From the NCBI RefSeq assembly GCF_007923295.1, contig NZ_VOIR01000017.1:62001-126000 (forward strand): a DNA stretch of 64,000 bases. The letters are read 5' to 3'. This document shows, piece by piece, positions 34,032-42,030 of the stretch. The notes under the pieces are model-generated. The model was not told the origin of the DNA, searched no databases, and saw only the letters and a program-made list of their open reading frames with translations. Each line of letters starts with the position of its first letter. Positions within the stretch are counted from its first letter, which is position 1. Source of the DNA: Agrococcus sediminis (GTDB lineage Bacteria > Actinomycetota > Actinomycetes > Actinomycetales > Microbacteriaceae). The position numbers and the translations under genes are program-made.

Positions 34032-34690
34032 GCGTGCACCGCCGCGCGGTCGTCGAGCGCCACCGAGGTGAACGGCGCGAAGTCGAGCAGCGGCTCGAGC
34101 TCGGCCGCGAAGCGGCGCCCGATCGCCATCGGGTCGTGCGTGCTGCCGGTCTCGAGCTCGACGGTCGTCACCCCGGCGTCGGCGATGCCGCAGGGGACGA
34201 TCGTCGTGAAGGGCGCGAGCGAGTTGGCGACGTTGATCGCGATGCCGTGCATCGAGGCGCGCGAGGCGACCCGCACGCCGACCTGCGCGACCTTGCGCTC
34301 GCCCGACGCATCCGCCACCCAGACGCCCGCGCGGCCGCGGATGCGCCGGGTCGCGAGCCCGCTCGCCGCGAGCGCGCGGATGATGGCCTCCTCGAGCCGG
34401 CGCACCCAGTCGACGACCTGCACCGCGTCGGGCAGCGCGACGATCGGGTAGGCCACGAGCTGGCCCGGGCCGTGCCACGTGATGCGGCCGCCGCGGTCGA
34501 CCTCGATCGCCTCGCTGCCGTCGGTCGGGAGGTCGCCGGGCTGCGTCGAGGTGCCCGCCGTGTAGACGCTCGCGTGCTCGAGCAGCAGCAGTGTGGGCCG
34601 CGCGCCGTCGACCACCTGCGCGTGGAGCGCGCGCTGCAGGGCCCAGGTCTCGCGGTAGTCGGCGCCCGCGCCCAGCTCGACCACGTCCAT
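34028..34690 (-). CDS. lipB: octanoyl-[ACP]:protein N-octanoyltransferase
   Basis: A 220-residue LipB that moves octanoate from ACP to lipoyl domains, the step before LipA. Motifs are [15 protein letters not shown], the [18 protein letters not shown] core, the catalytic Lys in [11 protein letters not shown] and the catalytic Cys in IVPCGIAD. The start is taken at ATG 34690 ([16 protein letters not shown]). A GTG at 34708 is in frame and also possible, and the Shine-Dalgarno evidence is weak for both. It is coupled to lipA. An AT-rich patch at 34731-34757 probably holds the promoter; cassette B begins about 40 bases beyond it. Confidence 0.92.
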   Translation of the reverse strand: MDVVELGAGADYRETWALQRALHAQVVDGARPTLLLLEHASVYTAGTSTQPGDLPTDGSEAIEVDRGGRITWHGPGQLVAYPIVALPDAVQVVDWVRRLEEAIIRALAASGLATRRIRGRAGVWVADASGERKVAQVGVRVASRASMHGIAINVANSLAPFTTIVPCGIADAGVTTVELETGSTHDPMAIGRRFAAELEPLLDFAPFTSVALDDRAAVHA

Positions 34691-34794
34691 CCGTCGCTCG
34701 ATCTCCACGTCGCCGTGCCCCCATCCGGGATTGCTATACCCAGTACGACAATACCCGACAGCGCGCTTGCAGCCATCGTTCGTCCGACCCCCCT

Positions 34795-34886
34795 GCACAA
34801 CGCAAGCCCAACGGCCCCAATCAGCGGCAGATCGACCGTCCCCGCCTCCGGCGCCGCAAGAAGCTCCGAAGCGGCTTGCGTTGTGC
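34795..34886. repeat. palindromic module B2
   Basis: Perfect 14-bp arms at 34795-34808 and 34873-34886 around a 64-base centre with its own weaker inner pairing (GCGGC ... GCCGC). It lies 50 bases beyond the nuclease stop and about 105 bases upstream of lipB. Confidence 0.85.
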
Positions 34887-34935
34887 GCGGGGGCCGACGC
34901 GGACCCGGTGCGGCACCCGCCGGAGAGGCTGGGAC

Positions 34936-35796
34936 TCAGCCGCGCGGGTGGAGCTCGAGCGCCGCGCGCACCAGCGCGATGAAGCGGTGCGCGTTGTCGT
35001 CGAGCCAGCGCGCCGAGAGGCGCACGGTGACGTAGCCCTGCAGGAGCGCCTCGGCGTCGCGCCGGCGGTCCTCCTCGAAGCTGCCCTCGTGGTGCTCGCG
35101 GCCGTCGATCTCGACGATGACGCAGCCGCACACGACGAAGTCGACCCTGCCGACACGCGGGATCCGCACCTGCTGCTCGTAGTGGAGTCCCGCGGCGAGC
35201 AGCAGCAGCTTCGCGTCGGTCTCGTAGCCCGAGCCGCACTTCCCGTCGACGGCCGCGGCAGCAGGCATCCCGTCCCAGTCGAGCCCCTCGAGCGCCCGCT
35301 CGATGTCGGCGGGGCTCGCCAGCCCGCGGTCGAGCGCCGAGTCGGCGACCCGGATCGCCTCGTGCACGCCGAAGCAGCGCGCGATGCACGCGACCGCGGC
35401 AGCCGCCGACGTTGCGCACCGGTCGCCGTCGTCCGGGTCGAGGTCCTCCCAGTGGAGCACGAGCCCCTCCCGCCGCTCGAGGCGCCGGTGCCGGTCGCGC
35501 GGATCGCGCAGCCGCGTCGATCCGTCCCACAGGTGCACGTGGAGCCGGTCGTCGCTCGGCACCCAGAGCCCGAGGTGCGCGGCGGCAGACGCGCACGCGA
35601 GCCGTCCGCCGATCCGCAGCGCCGAGACGAGCGCGTCGGATGCTGGCTGCCAGACGTAGACGTCGCGGCGGGCCCGCACGAGCAGCCCGAGCCGCAGGCC
35701 CTCCTCGATCGCCGCGCGGCTGCTGCCCTCCTCGCGCAGCTCGCGGTACTCATCCACCCGGACGGCGCCCTGCGAGAGCGGCCTCAGCGTCGACAT
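34936..35796 (-). CDS. DUF559 (Vsr-like) endonuclease-domain protein with N-terminal winged-helix region
   Basis: A 286-residue protein. Residues 1-55 look like the winged-helix region found before DUF559 domains (EYRELREEGSSRAAIEEGL, then GLLVRARRDVYVW). A middle region with AAAHLGLWVP and the conserved VADSALDRG follows. The C-terminal Vsr/DUF559 nuclease core has EQQVRIPRVGRVDFVV, the catalytic-type VEIDGREHH (D219, E229, D231, H235/H236) and GYVTVRLSARWL. All expected acidic residues are present, so it may be active, unlike the paralogue at 16476. The substrate is unknown. The ATG at 35796 is chosen; an ATG at 35835 is in frame. No Shine-Dalgarno sequence is seen. Confidence 0.75.
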   Translation of the reverse strand: MSTLRPLSQGAVRVDEYRELREEGSSRAAIEEGLRLGLLVRARRDVYVWQPASDALVSALRIGGRLACASAAAHLGLWVPSDDRLHVHLWDGSTRLRDPRDRHRRLERREGLVLHWEDLDPDDGDRCATSAAAAVACIARCFGVHEAIRVADSALDRGLASPADIERALEGLDWDGMPAAAAVDGKCGSGYETDAKLLLLAAGLHYEQQVRIPRVGRVDFVVCGCVIVEIDGREHHEGSFEEDRRRDAEALLQGYVTVRLSARWLDDNAHRFIALVRAALELHPRG

Positions 35797-35866
35797 GCGC
35801 GGCAGGATGGATCGTCCGCCCGCCGCTGCGCGCATCAGCTGCACCGACCTGTGCAGAAGCGGCCGC

Positions 35867-35958
35867 GCACAACGCAAGCCGCCCAACCGAGATCTGCGAC
35901 GGCTGCGGCGCCGGCCCCGCGCCGCCCGCTGGTCGGGCGCCGCGGGCTTGCGTTGTGC
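35867..35958. repeat. palindromic module B1
   Basis: Perfect 14-bp arms identical to those of B2 (15 bp if one flanking C-G pair is counted) at 35867-35880 and 35945-35958, with a 64-base GC-rich centre. By hand the centre resembles that of B2 only loosely, slightly better in inverted orientation. It lies between the nuclease start and the rib operon promoter. Confidence 0.85.
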
Positions 35959-36019
35959 GGCGGCGGGCGGCGGGGCCGCCGCCGCGGCGCCGCCGGGCAG
36001 GGATGCGCGGGCACGGGAA

Positions 36020-36048
36020 TGGGCACGGCCGGAGTCGAGTTGTAGGCT
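36020..36048 (+). promoter_or_regulatory. promoter of the rib operon
   Basis: TGGGCA (36020-36025), a 17-base spacer and TAGGCT (36043-36048). Transcription would start a few bases before the riboswitch. Confidence 0.5.
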
Positions 36049-36057
36049 GGCAGTGCA

Positions 36058-36196
36058 ACGTGCCCGGGGTCAGTGCAAGTCTGAACCGGCGGTGATAGTC
36101 CGCGACCCGAGCGGCGCTCTCCAGCAGGAGGTGCTGCTCGGCTGAGCTGGTGGAACTCCAGCACCGACGGTGAGAGTCCGGAGGGGAGGCGCACGT
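36058..36196 (+). promoter_or_regulatory. FMN riboswitch (RFN element)
   Basis: A riboflavin-sensing leader upstream of ribD. Closing stem P1 is ACGTGC (36058-36063) with GCACGT (36191-36196). Conserved RFN segments are visible: CCGGCGGTGATAGTCCGCGA near 36093, then a variable arm (GCAGGAGGTGCTGC), then the second signature GACGGTGAGAGTCCGGAGGG near 36168. It lies 52 bases before the ribD ATG. FMN binding should lower expression of the four rib genes. Whether it acts on transcription or on translation cannot be decided by eye; the ribD Shine-Dalgarno sequence is close enough for either. Confidence 0.92.
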
Positions 36197-36248
36197 GGGG
36201 TCGCGACGCGACCCCTCGGATCCCCGCGCGCGTTCTGGAGAGGACGGC

Positions 36249-37265
36249 ATGGCAGGGATCAGCGGCGCTGAGCAGGGCGCCACGGCGCGCGCCCGCGAGC
36301 TCGCGCTGCGCGGCCCCCGCGGCGTCAACCCGCAGGTCGGGGCCGTCGTGCTCTCCCCCGACGGCCGGGTGCTCGCCGAGGGCTGGCACCGCGGCGCCGG
36401 CACGCCGCACGCCGAGGTCGACGCGCTCTCGCGGCTCACGCCCGCTGAGGCCCGCGGCGCGACCGCCGTCGTCACCCTCGAGCCCTGCAACCACACCGGG
36501 CGCACCGGCCCGTGCGCCGTCGCGCTGCTCGACGCGGGCGTCGCGCGCGTCGTCTACGCCGCGGCCGACCCCGGCGACGCGTCGAGCGGCGGCGCGCAGC
36601 GCCTCGCAGCGGCAGGTGTCGAGGTCGTGCGCGCCGACGAGGCCGAGGGCGCGGCGCTCATCGCCGACTGGCTCTTCGTGCAGCGCACCGGCCGGCCGCG
36701 CGTGACGGTGAAGTGGGCGCAGTCGCTCGACGGCCGCGCCGCCGCCGCCGACGGCAGCAGCCGGTGGATCACGGGGCCCGAGGCCCGCGCGCACGTGCAC
36801 CGCGAGCGCAGCGCCCACGACGCGATCGCCGTCGGCACCGGCACCGTGCTCGCCGACGACCCGCAGCTCACCGCCCGCATCGAGGGCGAGCCGGATGCGC
36901 CGCAGCCGATCCCGGTCGTCTTCGGCGAGCGCGGCGTGCCCGGCTCCGCCGCCCTGCACCGGCACCCCCGGGGCTTCCGCACGGCCGGCCACGAGCTCGA
37001 GCGCGAGCTCTTCGCCCTCGCCGCCGCAGGCATCCAGACCCTCTACGTGGAGGGCGGGCCGACGCTCGCGAGCGCGTTCATCCGCGCGGGGCTCGCCGAC
37101 CGGCTCACCGTCTACCTCGCGCCGACCCTCCTCGGGGGCCCGCGCACAGCCCTCGACGACCTCGGCGTCGGGACGATCGACGAGCAGCGCCGCCTCACGG
37201 TGACGCGGCTCGAGCAGCTCGGCCGCGACCTCCTGGTCGAGGCCACGACAGAGAGCGAGCAGTGA
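36249..37265 (+). CDS. ribD: bifunctional diaminohydroxyphosphoribosylaminopyrimidine deaminase / reductase
   Basis: A 338-residue two-domain enzyme for steps 2 and 3 of riboflavin synthesis. The N-terminal deaminase domain has the zinc motifs TPHAEVDAL and PCNHTGRTGPC. The C-terminal reductase domain has VTVKWAQSLDGRAA, SRWITGPEAR and the NADPH-binding LYVEGGPTLASAF. The ATG has GGAGAGGA upstream. Its stop overlaps the ribE ATG by 1 base. It is the first gene under the FMN riboswitch. Confidence 0.95.
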   Translation: MAGISGAEQGATARARELALRGPRGVNPQVGAVVLSPDGRVLAEGWHRGAGTPHAEVDALSRLTPAEARGATAVVTLEPCNHTGRTGPCAVALLDAGVARVVYAAADPGDASSGGAQRLAAAGVEVVRADEAEGAALIADWLFVQRTGRPRVTVKWAQSLDGRAAAADGSSRWITGPEARAHVHRERSAHDAIAVGTGTVLADDPQLTARIEGEPDAPQPIPVVFGERGVPGSAALHRHPRGFRTAGHELERELFALAAAGIQTLYVEGGPTLASAFIRAGLADRLTVYLAPTLLGGPRTALDDLGVGTIDEQRRLTVTRLEQLGRDLLVEATTESEQ

Positions 37266-37894
37266 TGTTCACCGGCATCATCGAGGAGCTCGGCGAGGTC
37301 GTCTCGTTCGAGCCCCACGGCACCGGGCAGGGCGAGGCCTGGCGCCTCACCGTGCGCGGCCCCCTGGCCGTCAGCGACGCGTCCCACGGCGACTCCATCG
37401 CCGTCAACGGCCTCTGCCTGACCGTGGTCGAGCGGACGGCGGATGCGTTCACGGCCGACGTCATGCAGATCTCGGTCGACATGTCGACGCTCGCCGACCG
37501 CCGCCCGGGCGACCGCGTGAACCTCGAGCGCGCCGCCGCCGTCGGCGACCGCCTGGGCGGACACATCGTGCAGGGCCACATCGACGGCACCGCGCGGGTG
37601 CTCTCGGTCGTCGACGCCGAGGGGCAGCGCACCGTGCGCTTCGCGCTCGACCCGGCGCTCGCGCACCTCGTCGCGCGGAAGGGCTCGGTGGCCGTCGACG
37701 GCATCAGCCTGACCGTGTCGGCCGTGAGCGAGCCGGTCGAGGCCGAGCAGTGGTTCGAGGTGTCGCTCATCCCTGAGACGCTCGAGTCGACGACGCTCGG
37801 CTTCCGCGCCGCCGGCGACCGGGTCAACATCGAGACCGACATCGTCGCTCGCCACGTCGAGCGCATGCTGCAGCTGCAGCGGGAGGCATCATGA
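37265..37894 (+). CDS. ribE: riboflavin synthase alpha chain
   Basis: A 209-residue trimeric synthase that dismutates two 6,7-dimethyl-8-ribityllumazines into riboflavin. It has two homologous barrels: barrel 1 starts MFTGIIEELGEV with NGLCLTVVE, and barrel 2 has GHIVQGHIDGTA with VAVDGISLTVS. IPETLESTTLG precedes the C-terminal helix. Single-base overlap with ribD and 4-base overlap with ribBA. Confidence 0.95.
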   Translation: MFTGIIEELGEVVSFEPHGTGQGEAWRLTVRGPLAVSDASHGDSIAVNGLCLTVVERTADAFTADVMQISVDMSTLADRRPGDRVNLERAAAVGDRLGGHIVQGHIDGTARVLSVVDAEGQRTVRFALDPALAHLVARKGSVAVDGISLTVSAVSEPVEAEQWFEVSLIPETLESTTLGFRAAGDRVNIETDIVARHVERMLQLQREAS

Positions 37895-39159
37895 GCATCA
37901 CCACCATCGACGCCGCGCTCAAGGCGCTGCGCGAGCGCAAGCCCGTCATCGTCGTCGACGACGAGGGGCGCGAGAACGAGGGCGACCTGATCATGTCGGC
38001 GCAGCTCGCGACGACCGAGTGGATCGCCTTCATGGTGCGCCACACCTCGGGCTACCTGTGCGCGCCGCTCACCGGCGAGCGCGCCGACGAGCTGGGGCTG
38101 CCGCTCATGGTGCTCGAGAACGAGGACGCGCGGCAGACGGCGTACACGATCACCGTCGACGCCGCCGACCGCGACTCCACCGGCATCTCGGCCGACGACC
38201 GCGCCCACACGCTGCGCGTGCTCGCCGACCCCGCGACCACCCCGCAGGACCTGCGCCGCCCCGGCCACATCGTGCCGCTGCGCGCGGTCGAGGGGGGCGT
38301 GCGCGAGCGCAAGGGCCACACCGAGGCAGGCGTCGAGCTCATGAAGCTCGCGGGCCTCGAGCCGGTCGCCGTGATCGGCGAGCTCGTCGAGGACGGCGGC
38401 GAGATGCGCCGGCTGCCCTCGCTCATCGCCTTCGGCGAGGAGCACGACCTGCCGGTCATCACCATCGAGGACCTCATCGACTACCTCGACGCGGGCGGGC
38501 TGCCGACGGCGTGCAAGGGCGCGAACGACGAGTCGGCGCGCGTCTCCTTCGAGGTCGAGACCAAGGTGCCCACGCGCTTCGGCACGTTCCGCGTCGCCGC
38601 CTACCGCGACCGCCAGACCGGCGCCGACCACGTGGCGATCATCGCCGGCGACGAGCTCGCCGACGGCGCGCTCGTGCGCGTGCACTCCGAGTGCCTCACC
38701 GGCGAGGCGCTGCACTCGCTCAAGTGCGAGTGCGGCCCGCAGCTCGACGCGGCGATCCAGGCCATCCAGGAGGCCGGCAACGGCATGGTGGTCTACCTCC
38801 GCGGCCACGAGGGGCGCGGCATCGGCCTCATCAACAAGCTGAAGGCGTACCGCCTCCAGGAGGACGGGCTCGACACGCTCGACGCCAACCTCGCGCTCGG
38901 CCTCCCCGCCGACGCGCGCGAGTACGGCGCCGCCGCCAGCATCATCCGGCAGCAGGGCGTGCAGTCCATCCGGCTGCTCTCCAACAACCCGCTGAAGCAG
39001 GAGGCGCTCGAGCGCCACGGCATCGAGGTCTCCGAGCTCGTGCCGCTCCTCGTGGGCGTCGGCGAGCACAACGAGCAGTACCTCTCGGCCAAGCGCGACC
39101 GCATGGGTCACCAGCTGCCGGCCGTGATCGCAGCCACCGACGAGCAGGGAGAAGACTGA
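37891..39159 (+). CDS. ribBA: bifunctional 3,4-dihydroxy-2-butanone-4-phosphate synthase / GTP cyclohydrolase II
   Basis: A 422-residue fusion supplying both precursors of lumazine. The N-terminal DHBP synthase domain has DDEGRENEGDLIMSAQ and GHTEAGVELMKLAGL. The C-terminal GTP cyclohydrolase II domain (from about residue 210) has the zinc and catalytic segment HSECLTGEALHSLKCECGPQ and the Arg/Tyr region LRGHEGRGIGLINKL, with SNNPLKQEAL near the end. Both active sites look intact. The stop overlaps the ribH ATG by 1 base. Confidence 0.95.
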   Translation: MSITTIDAALKALRERKPVIVVDDEGRENEGDLIMSAQLATTEWIAFMVRHTSGYLCAPLTGERADELGLPLMVLENEDARQTAYTITVDAADRDSTGISADDRAHTLRVLADPATTPQDLRRPGHIVPLRAVEGGVRERKGHTEAGVELMKLAGLEPVAVIGELVEDGGEMRRLPSLIAFGEEHDLPVITIEDLIDYLDAGGLPTACKGANDESARVSFEVETKVPTRFGTFRVAAYRDRQTGADHVAIIAGDELADGALVRVHSECLTGEALHSLKCECGPQLDAAIQAIQEAGNGMVVYLRGHEGRGIGLINKLKAYRLQEDGLDTLDANLALGLPADAREYGAAASIIRQQGVQSIRLLSNNPLKQEALERHGIEVSELVPLLVGVGEHNEQYLSAKRDRMGHQLPAVIAATDEQGED

Positions 39160-39632
39160 TGGCCGGAGCAGGAGCACCGCGGACGAGCGGGCTGGACGCG
39201 AGCGGGATGCGCATCGCGATCGTGCACGGACGGTGGCACGAGCAGATCGCAACCGGTCTGCTCGAGGGCGCCCGACGCGCGCTCGCCGAGATGGGCGCCG
39301 ACGTGGTCGAGCTGCCCGTGCCCGGCTCGTTCGAGCTGCCCGTCGTCGCGCAGGCGGCGCTCGAGGCCGGATGCGACGGCGCGGTGGCGCTCGCCGTCAT
39401 CATCCGCGGCGGCACGCCGCACTTCGACTACGTCGCGCAGGCGGCGACGGTCGGCCTCACCGACGTCGCCATCCGCACCGGCAAGCCGGTCGGCTTCGGC
39501 GTGCTGACCCTCGACGACGAGCAGCAGGGCATCGACCGGGCCGGCATGCCCGGCTCGAAGGAGGACAAGGGCCGCGAGGCCGCCGAGGCGGTCGTCGAGG
39601 CCGCGCTCGCGCTCCGCTCCCTGCAGGGCTGA
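39159..39632 (+). CDS. ribH: 6,7-dimethyl-8-ribityllumazine synthase
   Basis: A 157-residue lumazine synthase that condenses the pyrimidine and butanone phosphate precursors. MRIAIVHGRWHEQIATGLLEGA starts the fold (in two pieces: MRIAIVHGRWHEQ and ATGLLEGA). VPGSFELPVVAQAA binds the ribityl chain. The catalytic His is in IRGGTPHFDYVAQAA; the Gly in place of the more common Glu (GETxHF) is usual in actinobacteria. FGVLTLDDEQQ precedes the phosphate site. Last gene of the operon. Confidence 0.94.
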   Translation: MAGAGAPRTSGLDASGMRIAIVHGRWHEQIATGLLEGARRALAEMGADVVELPVPGSFELPVVAQAALEAGCDGAVALAVIIRGGTPHFDYVAQAATVGLTDVAIRTGKPVGFGVLTLDDEQQGIDRAGMPGSKEDKGREAAEAVVEAALALRSLQG

Positions 39633-39636
39633 GCCC

Positions 39637-39671
39637 GGCGCATCCGCCCTCCCACGACGGGCGGATGCGCC
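39637..39671 (+). terminator. strong hairpin terminator of the rib operon
   Basis: A perfect 13-bp stem GGCGCATCCGCCC / GGGCGGATGCGCC with a 9-base loop, starting 5 bases after the ribH stop. The arms carry the CGCATCC/GGATGCG word that is frequent in this genome. Confidence 0.75.
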
Positions 39672-39724
39672 GCGGCGGCGGGCGGACAACGGTCGTCGAG
39701 GCCATGGCCGGTTACCCGGCTCGG

Positions 39725-39730
39725 TACACT
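39725..39730 (+). promoter_or_regulatory. -10 element (TACACT) for the MFS transporter gene
   Basis: TACACT lies 125 bases upstream of the MFS ATG, which would leave a long leader. The -35 at 17 bases (CCATGG) is poor, so the call is tentative. Confidence 0.3.
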
Positions 39731-39855
39731 GGGCTGTCGTCGTCCCGGGGCCGCAGCCGTCCCCCAGACGGCCGGCCCGTCACGAGCGGACCGCACCGTT
39801 CGCGCGCGCCGCACCACCCCGCATCCAGCGCGCGCCACCGCATCCAGGAAGCAGC

Positions 39856-41211
39856 ATGTCCATCTCCGCAACCCAGACGACCGCCGCGTCGTCGCAGCCG
39901 GCCAACTCCCGCGGCCGCGTCATCTTCGCCAGCCTCATCGGCACGACGATCGAGTTCTACGACTTCTACGTCTACGCGACCGCCGCCGTGCTGGTGTTCC
40001 CGCACCTCTTCTTCCCCACCGGCGACGACACGACGGCCCTCCTCGCCTCGTTCGCCGCGTTCGGCGCCGCGATGGTCGCGCGCCCCATCGGCTCGGTCGT
40101 CTTCGGTCACCTCGGCGACAAGTTCGGCCGCAAGGCGACGCTCGTCGGCGCGCTGCTGACGATGGGCATCGCCACGTTCCTCATCGGCGTGCTGCCCACC
40201 TACGCGCAGGTCGGCTGGTTCGCCGCCGCGCTGCTCGTGCTCATGCGTCTCGCGCAGGGCTTCGCGCTCGGCGGCGAGTGGTCGGGCGCGGCGCTCGTCG
40301 CGACCGAGAACGCCCCCGCCGGCAAGCGCGCCTGGTACGGCACCTTCCCGCAGCTCGGCGCGCCGATCGGCTTCATCATCGCCAACGGCCTCTTCCTCAT
40401 CATCGCCGCGCTGCTGCCGAGCGACGACCCCTCGCGGCCCTCGCAGGCGTTCCTCGACTGGGGCTGGCGCATCCCGTTCCTCTTCTCGGCCGTGATGGTC
40501 GTCGTCGGCCTGTGGGTGCGGCTGCGGCTCGTCGAGTCGACGTCGTTCGAGAAGGCGAAGCAGTCGGGCACCATCCAGCGGCTGCCGCTCGGCACCGTCG
40601 TGCGCCACCACTGGCGCGAGCTGCTGCTCGGCACCTTCTTCATGCTCGCGACGTACGTGCTCTTCTACCTGATGACCACGTTCTCGCTCACGTACGGCCG
40701 CACCCCCACCGACGCGGCGATCCCCGGGCTCGGCTACTCGTACAACGCGTTCGTCATCATGCTCATCGTCGGCGTGGTGTTCTTCGGCATCTTCACGCTC
40801 GTCTCGGGGCCGCTCGCCGACCGCTTCGGCCGCCGCGCGACGCTCATCGTCGTGACGCTCGGCATCATCGCCTTCGGCCTGCTGTGGGTGCCGCTCACGA
40901 GCCTCGGCTTCGTCGGCGTGATGGCGTGGCTCATCATCGGCATGTCGCTCATGGGCTTCACCTTCGGCCCGATGGGCGCGCTGCTGCCCGAGCTGTTCCC
41001 GACCAACGTGCGGTACACGGGCTCGGGTGTCTCGTACAACGTCTCGTCGATCCTGGGCGCCGCGGTCGCGCCGTTCATCGCGGTGGCGCTGTGGACGGCG
41101 GGCGGCGGCAGCATCTTCTGGGTCGGCGTCTACCTCGCGGGCGCCGCGATGCTGACGCTCATCGCGCTGCTGCTGTCGAAGGAGACGAAGGACGTCGACA
41201 TGGAGCGCTGA
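39856..41211 (+). CDS. MFS transporter, metabolite:H+ symporter (MHS) family
   Basis: A 451-residue, 12-helix secondary transporter. The opening FASLIGTTIEFYDFYVYATA is the hallmark of the MHS group (ProP, ShiA, KgtP). The loop 2-3 motif GHLGDKFGRKATL and its repeat in the second half (GPLADRFGRRATL) are present, and LRLAQGFALGGEWSGA is conserved. Substrates in the group include osmolytes, shikimate, alpha-ketoglutarate and dicarboxylates; this one cannot be assigned. AGGAAG precedes the ATG. Confidence 0.88.
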   Translation: MSISATQTTAASSQPANSRGRVIFASLIGTTIEFYDFYVYATAAVLVFPHLFFPTGDDTTALLASFAAFGAAMVARPIGSVVFGHLGDKFGRKATLVGALLTMGIATFLIGVLPTYAQVGWFAAALLVLMRLAQGFALGGEWSGAALVATENAPAGKRAWYGTFPQLGAPIGFIIANGLFLIIAALLPSDDPSRPSQAFLDWGWRIPFLFSAVMVVVGLWVRLRLVESTSFEKAKQSGTIQRLPLGTVVRHHWRELLLGTFFMLATYVLFYLMTTFSLTYGRTPTDAAIPGLGYSYNAFVIMLIVGVVFFGIFTLVSGPLADRFGRRATLIVVTLGIIAFGLLWVPLTSLGFVGVMAWLIIGMSLMGFTFGPMGALLPELFPTNVRYTGSGVSYNVSSILGAAVAPFIAVALWTAGGGSIFWVGVYLAGAAMLTLIALLLSKETKDVDMER

Positions 41212-41226
41212 CGCGCCCCATCGACC

Positions 41227-41258
41227 GCGGCCCGCCGCCCCTCGGGGTCGCGGGCCGC
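41227..41258. terminator. bidirectional hairpin between the MFS gene and surE
   Basis: A perfect 9-bp stem GCGGCCCGC / GCGGGCCGC (41227-41235 and 41250-41258) lies between the two convergent stops. Confidence 0.6.
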
Positions 41259-41271
41259 TCGTCGTCGCGCG

Positions 41272-42030
41272 TCAGGCGCCGCGGTCGGCGATCGTGCGCA
41301 CGACCGTCACGGTCGCGTTGCCGGCGGCGAGCCGCTCCATGTCGCTGCCGGGCGCGTCGGCTGCGCGGTGCTCGCGGATCGACAGCCGCACCTCGTCGCC
41401 GTCGAGCTCGGTCATCGTGGTCTGGACGATGCCGAACGGCGCGAGCGGCGCCTCGACGAGCTCGAGCGCCGCGGGGTCGGGCACATCGGGCACGTTGACG
41501 TTGAGGATGGTGCCCGCCGGCGCGCCGACGAGCGTCGCGAGCGCGCGGCCGGCGACCGCCGCCGCGGTCTCCCAGTGCTCGTCGCCGCCGTCGCGCAGCC
41601 CCACGTCGAGCGAGACGGCGAGCGCGCGCACGCCGCCCTGCGCCGCCGTGAGCGCGGCGCCGACAGTGCCGGAGTGCATGATCGCGCCGCCCACGTTCGC
41701 TCCGCGGTTGATGCCGCTCAGCACGACGTCGGGCACGCCGCCGAACGATCCGTGCAGCGCGAGCAGCACGATGAGCGCGGGCGCCGCGTGCACCGCGTAG
41801 GCCTCGCCGTCGACACCCGGCACCGTGCGGCGCTCGGAGCGCACCGTGCCCTTGCCGCCCGCGGCGGTCACCGCCGTGCCCTGCGTGGCGATGATGGATG
41901 CGCTGGCGCCGGAGTGCTCGTGGGCGGGGGCCGCGACCACGACCTCCATGCCCGCGTCGGCGGCGGCGCGCGCGAGGGCGGCGAGCCCCGGCGAGTCGAT
42001 GCCGTCGTCGTTCGTGATGAGTGCGCGCAT
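41272..42030 (-). CDS. surE: 5'/3'-nucleotidase SurE
   Basis: A 252-residue metal-dependent nucleotidase that dephosphorylates nucleoside monophosphates. The N-terminal metal motif ITNDDGIDSPGL, the SGASASI phosphate loop and VVLSGINRGANVGGAIMHSGT are all SurE signatures. Length is typical. The ATG shares a base with the stop of the upstream kinase gene, so the two form a leftward operon. Its nucleoside products connect with the salvage genes elsewhere in the window. Confidence 0.9.
   Translation of the reverse strand: MRALITNDDGIDSPGLAALARAAADAGMEVVVAAPAHEHSGASASIIATQGTAVTAAGGKGTVRSERRTVPGVDGEAYAVHAAPALIVLLALHGSFGGVPDVVLSGINRGANVGGAIMHSGTVGAALTAAQGGVRALAVSLDVGLRDGGDEHWETAAAVAGRALATLVGAPAGTILNVNVPDVPDPAALELVEAPLAPFGIVQTTMTELDGDEVRLSIREHRAADAPGSDMERLAAGNATVTVVRTIADRGA

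Larger units (their letters stand above)
34795..35958 (-). mobile_element. cassette B: DUF559 nuclease gene between two 92-bp palindromic modules (candidate element)
   Basis: One gene (34936-35796, minus strand) is bracketed by two modules of exactly 92 bp (34795-34886 and 35867-35958). Both modules have the same perfect 14-bp terminal inverted repeats (GCACAACGCAAGCC ... GGCTTGCGTTGTGC) and 64-base centres. Total length is 1164 bp. It lies between lipB and the FMN riboswitch, in otherwise housekeeping surroundings. No transposase, flanking target duplication or att site is visible. Mobility is inferred from architecture and from the parallel cassette at 16385-17213. Confidence 0.5.

Noticed and set aside
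34936-35796. Cassette B gene as the AbiEi antitoxin of a type IV toxin-antitoxin pair
   Set aside because: The N-terminal region resembles AbiEi-type winged helices, but the C-terminus is a DUF559 nuclease core and no AbiEii nucleotidyltransferase is adjacent.
34795-35958. Modules B1 and B2 as ordinary rho-independent terminators
   Set aside because: There are no T-tracts and the loops are 64 bases. One module lies upstream of the nuclease start, and the two copies share identical arms and exact length, which terminators need not do.
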